Assembly (NCBI GenBank): GCA_964353355.1
Contig: CAYGVT010000129.1
Location: forward strand, 1 to 18,041
Length of the DNA: 18,041 bases
DNA from: CAYGVT01 sp964353355
GTDB taxonomy: Archaea > Thermoplasmatota > DTKX01 > GCA-020343715
Direction of reading: 5' to 3'
Below are positions 7,686 to 13,340 of this stretch, piece after piece; the stretch's first letter is position 1; each line of letters begins with the position of its first letter. The notes below the pieces were generated by a model that had not been told where the DNA came from, did not search any database, and saw only the letters and a list, made by a program, of their open reading frames with translations. The translations under genes and the position numbers were made by a program.

Positions 7686-7700
7686 TATATATAATTTCCC
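7686..7700 (-). promoter_or_regulatory. Strong BRE/TATA promoter for the minus-strand RNA
   Basis: Read on minus, GGGAAA is followed directly by TTATATATA, a near-ideal archaeal BRE plus TATA. The predicted start about 25 bases downstream falls at 7664-7667, the 5' end of the outer helix of the candidate RNA. No minus-strand protein gene lies downstream; the next gene, gltX, runs convergently. Confidence 0.65.
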
Positions 7701-7720
7701 ACCTCATCGTCAACGGCAGA

Positions 7721-7742
7721 GGCTCTGTGGAGCCCGTTTTTT
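7721..7742 (+). terminator. Hairpin followed by six T, possible terminator
   Basis: GGCTC and GAGCC pair around a TGTG loop at 7721-7734, followed by CG and six T at 7737-7742. A second short stem (TTCGG/CCGAA) follows immediately. The shape fits a plus-strand terminator, but no clear plus-strand transcript ends here, so the role is uncertain. Confidence 0.35.
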
Positions 7743-7844
7743 CGGGGGGCCGAAGAATGGAGACAATGTGCAACAACTATCATAGTCCCATGCCCTAAGA
7801 AAATCTGACTGCGATCGGATTCGTCCCCCCTGCCGCCCCTCCGA

Positions 7845-7866
7845 CCCCCCGCGGAGCGGCGGGGGG
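7845..7866. repeat. Perfect 8-bp GC hairpin in a GC-rich gene-free stretch
   Basis: CCCCCCGC at 7845-7852 pairs perfectly with GCGGGGGG at 7859-7866 around a six-base loop. It lies in about 230 bases (7825-8055) of C-rich sequence with no convincing gene, upstream of the zinc-ribbon promoter. The rest of 7743-7824 is AT-richer and shows nothing I can name. Confidence 0.45.
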
Positions 7867-8057
7867 CCTCCCCGCGGCCCCGGACCCGGGACGGCGCGCG
7901 CGCCGCGCCGCATGCCCGATGACCGTCGCGCCTTGCCCGCGACGAGCCCCGCGGTATGTCCCCTTCGTCCGCGGAACGACCCCAAGGCCCGGTCCGCACC
8001 TCCGCACTGCCGCCCGCCTCGCCCCGGCCCCCCATCCCATCGCCTCGCCTGGTGGCC

Positions 8058-8071
8058 GAAAGGCTTTAAAA
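8058..8071 (+). promoter_or_regulatory. BRE/TATA promoter of the zinc-ribbon/EF1-beta operon
   Basis: GAAAGG followed by CTTTAAAA is a BRE/TATA pair. A start about 25 bases on (near 8095) leaves a leader of only about 8 bases before the ATG at 8103, so the first gene is likely read from an almost leaderless transcript. Confidence 0.65.
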
Positions 8072-8102
8072 GGAGCAGGGGGTACAGGGCGGCGGTGAAC
8101 CG

Positions 8103-8270
8103 ATGGAGCCCTCCTCCAGGTGCATATCGTGCGGGGTCCCGCTGGCCCTGCGCGGAAAGACCATCTTCAAGTGCCCGGCGTGCGGCAACCCCCTCATCGG
8201 CAGGTGCGAGCAGTGCCGGGCCCAGGGCGTCGCCTACAAGTGCCCAGAGTGCGGTTTCTCGGGCCCGTAG
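8103..8270 (+). CDS. Small zinc-ribbon protein (HVO_2753-like)
   Basis: This 55-residue protein consists of four CxxC knuckles: Cys7/10, Cys24/27, Cys35/38 and Cys47/50. They form two zinc ribbons, with the GRCEQCR and YKCPECGFSGP blocks typical of the archaeal HVO_2753-type family. Family members are usually encoded directly before elongation factor 1-beta, as here: the TAG stop is followed by the EF1-beta start within 10 bases. The protein is expected to bind two zinc ions, and a nucleic-acid or ribosome-linked role is inferred from the ribbon fold and neighbours. It starts about 8 bases after the predicted transcription start, with no room for a ribosome site. The family assignment is firm; its molecular function is less so. 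Confidence 0.93.
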   Translation: MEPSSRCISCGVPLALRGKTIFKCPACGNPLIGRCEQCRAQGVAYKCPECGFSGP

Positions 8271-8279
8271 GTGAGCGAG

Positions 8280-8549
8280 ATGGGCACCGTCGCCATCAAG
8301 TTCCGCCTCATGCCCGAGGGCGTCGAGGTCGACCTAGCGGCGCTCGAGAAGGTCGCCCGCGAGAGGGTCGCGGCCTACGGGGCCAAGGTCGTCCGCGTCG
8401 AGGTCAAGCCCTTCGCGTACGGCCTCAAGGCCGTCGAGATGGCGGTGACCATGCCCGACAAGACGGGCTCGCCCGAGGCGCTAGAGGAATCGCTGCGCGA
8501 GATCGAGGGCGTCCAGAGCGCCGTGGTCGTCGAGCTAGGGTTGCTCTGA
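8280..8549 (+). CDS. ef1b: Elongation factor 1-beta (aEF1B), nucleotide exchange factor
   Basis: aEF1-beta promotes GDP release from aEF1A after aminoacyl-tRNA delivery. The 89-residue product matches the usual archaeal length of about 90. It carries VAIKFRLMPEGVEVDLAALE at the N-terminus, PFAYGLKAVEMAVTMPDK in the centre, and LREIEGVQSAVVVELGLL at the end, as in the exchange domain of eukaryotic EF1-beta. ATG at 8280 is chosen because GGTGA at 8270-8274 forms a ribosome site five bases upstream, overlapping the stop of the zinc-ribbon gene. A GTG at 8271, directly after that stop, would add three residues and cannot be excluded. The pair is co-transcribed from the promoter at 8058-8071. Confidence 0.95.
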   Translation: MGTVAIKFRLMPEGVEVDLAALEKVARERVAAYGAKVVRVEVKPFAYGLKAVEMAVTMPDKTGSPEALEESLREIEGVQSAVVVELGLL

Positions 8550-8553
8550 CGCG

Positions 8554-8568
8554 GCGAAGTTATAAATA
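8554..8568 (+). promoter_or_regulatory. BRE/TATA promoter of the uL16 gene
   Basis: CGAAG followed by TTATAAATA lies 5-19 bases after the EF1-beta stop. A start about 25 bases on (near 8590) gives a leader of roughly 24 bases that includes GGAGGT at 8601-8606, seven bases before the ATG. Confidence 0.75.
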
Positions 8569-8613
8569 CCCCCAGCGCCTTGCCACGACCCACCTCACCA
8601 GGAGGTTGCTGCC

Positions 8614-9132
8614 ATGCCACGCAAGCCGTTCAGGATGTACAAGCAGATACGCGGGCAGGCCTACACCCGCAAGGAGTACATGGGCGGTGTCCCCAACATC
8701 CGCATCGCCAACTTCAACGTCGGAGATGCCCGCGCCGACTTCCCCGTCGAGCTCGTCATGGTCTCTCGCGAGCTGTGCCAGGTCCGGCACAACGCGCTCG
8801 AGGCCGCGCGTGTCGCGGCCACCAGGGTGCTCACCAAGACCGGCCCGATGAGCTTCCACCTCAAGATACTCGTCTACCCGCACATCGTGCTGCGCGAGAA
8901 CAAGATCGCGACGGGCGCCGGCGCCGACCGCGTGTCGCAGGGCATGCGCGCCGCTTTCGGCAAGGGCGTTGGCCTCGCCGCCCGCATAAAGCCGGGCACG
9001 AAGCTCATCCTCATCCGCACGACGCCACAGTACTACCCGCAGGCGAAGGAGGCCATGCGCAAGGCGCGCATGAAGATGCCCACGCCCACGCGCATCGTCG
9101 TGCAGAAGGGTCGCGAGCTGCTCAACGCGTGA
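8614..9132 (+). CDS. rpl10e: 50S ribosomal protein L10e (uL16)
   Basis: This large-subunit ribosomal protein is the archaeal/eukaryotic L10e form of uL16, located near the A-site and central protuberance. The 172-residue length is typical. The start RKPFRMYKQIRGQAYTRKEYMGGVPN and the later FHLKILVYPHIVLRENKIATGAGADRVSQGMRAAFGK block are diagnostic. The latter contains the loop that reaches towards the peptidyl-transferase region. A clear GGAGGT ribosome site and its own TATA box precede it, consistent with high expression. It sits between the zinc-ribbon/EF1-beta unit and the PEP-synthase-like gene, each with a separate promoter. Confidence 0.97.
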   Translation: MPRKPFRMYKQIRGQAYTRKEYMGGVPNIRIANFNVGDARADFPVELVMVSRELCQVRHNALEAARVAATRVLTKTGPMSFHLKILVYPHIVLRENKIATGAGADRVSQGMRAAFGKGVGLAARIKPGTKLILIRTTPQYYPQAKEAMRKARMKMPTPTRIVVQKGRELLNA

Positions 9133-9183
9133 GGGGCCGCCCACCGGTGCGGCGCGACCCGGGCCAACGGCCTGGCCGCGCAC

Positions 9184-9194
9184 AAGTTATTTAT
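9184..9194 (+). promoter_or_regulatory. TATA promoter of the PEP-synthase-like gene
   Basis: CAAG followed by TTATTTAT (9187-9194) is a TATA element after the uL16 stop. A start near 9217 gives a leader of about 12 bases, including GGGGGAG, before the GTG start at 9230. Confidence 0.6.
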
Positions 9195-9229
9195 CCCGAC
9201 TAGCCCATCGACCGCTGGGGGAGCCCTAA

Positions 9230-11617
9230 GTGTCGAAGTACTGCGTGTTCCTCGAGGAGGGGGACGCGGTCGACGCCGCCGTCGTCGGACGCGAGGCGCA
9301 GCATCTGCACCTGCTGCTCGAGAACGGCGTTCGGGTCCCGCAGGGCTTCGTCGTGACCGCGCAGGCCTTCGCGGACTTCATGAGGGCGTCCGGCGCGGGC
9401 GAGAAGGTGCACCACCTCCTCACGGCGTCCGGCGTCGACGCCATGGGCATCGGCATCCTCACCCGCCAGGCGCAGGAGGCCATCATCTCATCGGACCTGG
9501 ACTGGGACATCGAGTCCGAGGCCGTGGGCGGGTACGAGCACCTTGCGCGCTCGGACGTCGACGCCTCCCCCAAGGTCTCGGTCGTCGTGTCCGTCGCGTT
9601 CCACGACGGGAGCTTCCCCTACTTCGCGAACACGTTCGAGCGCAGGTCGGAGCTCCACGACCGCCACGACCTCGACCGGGCGCTCAAGCAGGCGTGGGCC
9701 TCCCTGTTCAGTGTCGAGTCGCTCGAGTACTTCGACTCCATCGGCTGGGACCTCGCGGACATCAAATCCTCCGTCCTCGTGCAGCGCGCGCTCGCGGCCG
9801 AGGTCGCGGGCGTGGCCGTGCCCACCACTGGCCCGGGCGGGGCGCCGCGGCTCATCATCAAGGGCGTGCTCGGCTCCGCGGCCGCGCTCGAGCGCGCGCT
9901 CATCGAGCCCGAGACGGTCGTGGTCGACCTGGACAAGGGCTCGGCCATCGAGCGGCGCTCCCCCACGCAGGATTCCTTCCTCTACCCCGACAAGTCGGGC
10001 CGGCTGCGCCCGCTCACGCTCTCGCCCGACCTCGCGACGGCCCCGAAGGTCCCCGACGAGGCCTGCGCCGAGCTCGCGAGGCTCGAGCGCCTGGCGACCC
10101 GGGTGTTCGGCCGCCCGATGGTCCTCGAGTGGGCCATAGAGGGCGATTCGGTCTGGATCGTGAACGCCATCCCGGTCGAGGCCATAGAGGGCTACGGGGG
10201 GAGGGGGGAGGAGACGGGGAAGGCGAAGGGGAAGGAGACGGGGACGGGGAAGGAGAGGGGAGCGGAGGCGGCCTCGCCCGCCGCGCCAGGGCCGGCCCCG
10301 GTGCCCGAGCCGATCCCCCCGCCGAAGGCCGGGCCGGGCCCCCCGCAGTATCTGCCGCCGTTGGCCCCCATCGCGGGCCTGTCCGATGGCGAGCACGACA
10401 TGGTGCGCGAGGCCCTCGAGAAGATGGGCTTCGCGCCCAAGGTCAGGCCTTCGGAGGCCGCGACGCCGACGGCGCCCCCCCCCGAGCAGGCCCCACCGAT
10501 CGAGGAGGCACCGCCCAGGGGCGCGCCCGCCCCGGCCGAGCCCACCACGGGGCCGGGGAAGGAGGTCGCGGAGCCGCCCTCACCGCCACCAGAGACCAGG
10601 CCCGCACCCGCCGCGGCCCCAGCCCCTGCGCCCGCGCCCGCGGCCGGCGGCGTACGCGCGCTCGGGACCGAGGTGCTCTCCCCCGAGCAGCTCGACCTGG
10701 GCCCCTACCTGCCCGTGACGGACATGCAGGTGCTGCTCGCCTCCACGTCGGTCGAGCGCGTCAAGGAGCTCTCGGGCGTCCCAGTCACGGGCGTGCTCTT
10801 CGACGACACGGAGTACATCCTGCGCCTCTGCGACGGTCGCCACCCGTTGAGCACCCTCGAGTCCGAGGGCGACAGGTTCGTCGAGACGCTCGCGGCCGGC
10901 CAGGTGGCCATGGCGGTGGCCGTCTACCCCCTGCCGGTGTACATCCGGCTGAGCGACCTCCGGTCGGACGTGGGTCGCGCGCTCAAGGACGGCGACCGCA
11001 TCGAGGAGGTGGAGGCTGTCCCGTGGATGGGCTTCCGCGGCGTGGGACGACTCATGTCGGTCGAGGGGCAGCCGCTGCTGCGCGCCGAGGCGCGCGCCAT
11101 CCGGCGCGCGAGGCGCGAACGCTCGATGACCAACATCCACCTCGTCATCCCGTTCCCGCGAACCGTGGAGGAGGTCGAGGCGCTCTACAACCTCCTGTTC
11201 GAGGAGGGCGTGCGCAGGTCGGGGAACCTGAGGATGTACATAGACGTGTCCGTGCCGGCGACGCTGCTCTTCCTCCACCTCTACTCGCAGGTGTCCGACG
11301 GGTTCTTCGTGCGGCTTGACGAGCTGCTGCCGGCGCTGCTCTCGGTCGACCCGACGTCCAGGCGCACGGCAGGCCGCAACTACCTGACCGCGGACGACAA
11401 GGCCGTGAGGCAGGCGCTGCTGCTCGTGACGGAGGCCGCGCGCCAGGCCAAGAAGGAGGTCTTGGTCGAGACGTCCACGGCCCTCGACCCACGCACGCTC
11501 GAGTTCCTGATGCGCATCGGCATCACGGGGGTTTGCCTGGGCCTCGAGGGCCTGCGCGAGAACGTGGCCCTCATCTCCAAGGTGGAGGAGCGGTTGCAGG
11601 GCGAGGAGAGGAAGTGA
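9230..11617 (+). CDS. Degenerate PEP synthase-like protein lacking the phosphohistidine domain
   Basis: Residues 1-320 follow the pyruvate/ATP-binding half of PEP synthase: LLLENGVRVPQGFVVTAQAFADF at 28-50, QAWASLFSVESLEYF near 154-168, VLVQRALAAEVAGVAV near 182-197, and LEWAIEGDSVWIVNAIPVE at 299-317. Residues about 480-795 follow its C-terminal TIM barrel, with VPWMGFRGVGRL near 597-608 and TNIHLVIPFPRTVEEVEALYNLLFEEG at 634-660. Where PpsA has the swivelling phosphohistidine domain, this protein has about 160 residues of Pro/Ala/Gly/Glu-rich linker (321-480) with one short helix (385-405). The VRSS and RAxxYR arginines are lost, the MVEIPS Glu is Ser, and the catalytic Cys segment reads LVETS. 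PEP synthesis is therefore unlikely; a ligand-binding or scaffold role is inferred. Start is GTG; dph2 begins two bases after its stop. Confidence 0.85.
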   Translation: MSKYCVFLEEGDAVDAAVVGREAQHLHLLLENGVRVPQGFVVTAQAFADFMRASGAGEKVHHLLTASGVDAMGIGILTRQAQEAIISSDLDWDIESEAVGGYEHLARSDVDASPKVSVVVSVAFHDGSFPYFANTFERRSELHDRHDLDRALKQAWASLFSVESLEYFDSIGWDLADIKSSVLVQRALAAEVAGVAVPTTGPGGAPRLIIKGVLGSAAALERALIEPETVVVDLDKGSAIERRSPTQDSFLYPDKSGRLRPLTLSPDLATAPKVPDEACAELARLERLATRVFGRPMVLEWAIEGDSVWIVNAIPVEAIEGYGGRGEETGKAKGKETGTGKERGAEAASPAAPGPAPVPEPIPPPKAGPGPPQYLPPLAPIAGLSDGEHDMVREALEKMGFAPKVRPSEAATPTAPPPEQAPPIEEAPPRGAPAPAEPTTGPGKEVAEPPSPPPETRPAPAAAPAPAPAPAAGGVRALGTEVLSPEQLDLGPYLPVTDMQVLLASTSVERVKELSGVPVTGVLFDDTEYILRLCDGRHPLSTLESEGDRFVETLAAGQVAMAVAVYPLPVYIRLSDLRSDVGRALKDGDRIEEVEAVPWMGFRGVGRLMSVEGQPLLRAEARAIRRARRERSMTNIHLVIPFPRTVEEVEALYNLLFEEGVRRSGNLRMYIDVSVPATLLFLHLYSQVSDGFFVRLDELLPALLSVDPTSRRTAGRNYLTADDKAVRQALLLVTEAARQAKKEVLVETSTALDPRTLEFLMRIGITGVCLGLEGLRENVALISKVEERLQGEERK

Positions 11618-11618
11618 G

Positions 11619-12641
11619 GTGGGCGACGCCGAGCGCATCGAGAGCTCCTTCGACCTGGAGGAGGGGCGCGTCGTCGACGAGGTCCGCCGTCGCGGCGCGC
11701 GCGTGGTGGGCGTCCAGCTCCCCGAGGGGCTCAAGCGCCACGCGGCCGCGCTGGCCTCGCTGATCGAGGGCGCCACCGGCGCCGTCGTGGTCGTCTCGGC
11801 CGACCCCTGCTACGGCGCGTGCGACCTGGCGGAGGACGCGTTCGCCCCGCTGGGCGTCGAGCTCGTGGTGCACTACGGGCACGACGCGCTCGGGGACGTC
11901 GAGCCCGGCATCCCGACCGTGTTCGTCGAGGCGCGCGCGCACCTCGACCCCTCGGGCGCGCTGCGCGCGGCCGTGCCGCTGCTGCCCGCGGGAGGCCGTG
12001 TGGGGCTGCTCGCGACGGCCCAGCACCGGGAGGCCCTCGACGCGGCCCGCGCCGCCCTGGAGGCGGCGGGCATGACCGCCTTCGTCGGCAAGGGCGGGAG
12101 GCGCCTCGCATTCCCCGGCCAGGTGCTGGGCTGCGACATCTCGGCCGCGCGCGCGGTCGGCGGCGAGGTGGACGCGTTCCTCGTGCTCGGGGGAGGCGAC
12201 TTCCACGCCGCCGGGGTCGCGCTCGCGACCGGCAGGCCCGTGGTGGTGGCGGACATAGAGGCCGGCGCCGCGCGGCGGGCGGACGGGGCGAGGGACGCGA
12301 CTCTGCGCGCCCGCGCGGCCGCCATCGCCCGCGCGAGGGACGCGCGGACCTTCGGCATCCTCGTGGGCTCGAAGCCGGGCCAGCGCCGGTGGGAGCTCGC
12401 GCTGCGGCTGCGGGAACAGCTGCTGGCTGCGGGTCGGCGGCCCATGCTGCTCTCCATCCGGGAGTTCGCCCCCGAGCGCATGCAGGCCCTTGGCCTGGAC
12501 GCATACGTCTCGACAGCGTGCCCCCGCATCGCCGTCGACGACCAGGCCACCTATCCCAAGCCGATGCTCACGCCACAGGAGGTCCGCATCGCCCTGGGCC
12601 TCGAGGCCTGGGAGAGCTACCGGCTCGACGAGATCGGCTGA
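11619..12641 (+). CDS. dph2: Diphthamide biosynthesis enzyme Dph2
   Basis: Archaeal Dph2 is a non-classical radical SAM enzyme that transfers a 3-amino-3-carboxypropyl group from SAM to a His of elongation factor 2, the first step of diphthamide. The 340-residue length fits. VQLPEGLKRH opens the family signature. Three cluster cysteines, one per domain, are visible: Cys68 in YGACD, Cys172 in QVLGCDIS, and Cys301 in STACPRIAVDD. TYPKPMLTPQE follows, and GSKPGQRR lies at 250-257. Start is GTG, with its first base two after the preceding TGA, so translation is likely coupled to the PEP-synthase-like gene. The AGGAAGTGAG region just upstream offers a weak ribosome site. Confidence 0.96.
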   Translation: MGDAERIESSFDLEEGRVVDEVRRRGARVVGVQLPEGLKRHAAALASLIEGATGAVVVVSADPCYGACDLAEDAFAPLGVELVVHYGHDALGDVEPGIPTVFVEARAHLDPSGALRAAVPLLPAGGRVGLLATAQHREALDAARAALEAAGMTAFVGKGGRRLAFPGQVLGCDISAARAVGGEVDAFLVLGGGDFHAAGVALATGRPVVVADIEAGAARRADGARDATLRARAAAIARARDARTFGILVGSKPGQRRWELALRLREQLLAAGRRPMLLSIREFAPERMQALGLDAYVSTACPRIAVDDQATYPKPMLTPQEVRIALGLEAWESYRLDEIG

Positions 12642-12711
12642 TGTTAAGGTCCCTGGACGGGCGCGTCAGCGCGCGCGGCAAATTTCATGAGCCATCCATG
12701 CGTTACGGGCG

Positions 12712-13254
12712 GTGATGCACAAGGCCGTCGCGCTCCACTTCGCCTCCAGGGAGGAGTGGCGGGAATGGCTCGCGAGGAACCACGAATCCTCCGATGGGGC
12801 CTGGCTGTTCATCCACAAGAAGGGCTCGACGGGGAGGGGTCTCAGGTACGAGGAGGCGGTGGAGGAATCCCTCTGCTTCGGCTGGATCGACAGCCGGGTG
12901 AGGGCGCACGACCATGATCGCTACGTCCAGTGGTACTCCCCCAGGAAGGACGGGAGCGTCTTGTCGGAGCTGAACAAGGGCCGTGTGGCCCGGCTCGCCA
13001 AGGAGGGCAGGATGACCGAGGCGGGGCTGGGGAGGGTGAGGGTGGCCAAGCGCAAGGGGACGTGGGCCGCGCTCCCCAGGAGGAGCGACGACCCAAGGCC
13101 CCCCGGCGACCTGCTCGAGGCGCTCAGGAAGGACCAGGCGGCCTGGAGGGGCTGGAAGGCCCTCGCCCCATCCTACCGCAGGATGTACATCTACTGGGTG
13201 GACGCGACGCCAAGCGGCCCCAGACGCGGGAGAGGAGGATCGGCGAGGTCGTGA
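12712..13254 (+). CDS. YdeI/OmdA-family protein, 3' end frameshifted
   Basis: The product matches the YdeI/OmpD-associated (bacteriocin-protection) family. It has EEWREWLARNHESSDGAWLFIHKKGS near the start, then YEEAVEESLCFGWIDSRVRAHDHD, WYSPRKDGSVLSELNKGRVARLAKEGRMTEAGLGRV and APSYRRMYIYWV. After IYWVDA the frame reads a non-family tail, TPSGPRRGRGGSARS. The expected ending, DAKRPQTRERRI...GRRPGLL, lies in another frame and stops at 13292. Removing two bases within 13203-13208 would restore WVDDAKRPQTR, matching the WIEEAKRxETR pattern of the family. The start may be GTG at 12712 or ATG at 12715, with a weak TATA-like AAATTTCAT about 30 bases upstream. The family is mostly bacterial, so transfer is possible; its biochemical role is poorly known. 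Confidence 0.85.
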   Translation: MMHKAVALHFASREEWREWLARNHESSDGAWLFIHKKGSTGRGLRYEEAVEESLCFGWIDSRVRAHDHDRYVQWYSPRKDGSVLSELNKGRVARLAKEGRMTEAGLGRVRVAKRKGTWAALPRRSDDPRPPGDLLEALRKDQAAWRGWKALAPSYRRMYIYWVDATPSGPRRGRGGSARS

Positions 13255-13292
13255 TGCGGTCCCGCGAGGGAAGGAGGCCGGGCTTGCTCTGA
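13206..13292 (+). pseudogene. Out-of-frame C-terminal segment of the YdeI/OmdA gene
   Basis: Read in the frame of 13206, this segment encodes DAKRPQTRERRIGEVVMRSREGRRPGLL and a stop, the conserved C-terminus of the YdeI family. It is two bases out of phase with the upstream gene. Either the gene carries a real frameshift or the sequence has a two-base error in the repetitive GACGCGACGCC. Whether the truncated product works is unknown. Confidence 0.75.
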
Positions 13293-13340
13293 CCCGACCC
13301 CGGCCACATACCAGTGCCGCGGCAGTCGCCGTCGCGGGGC

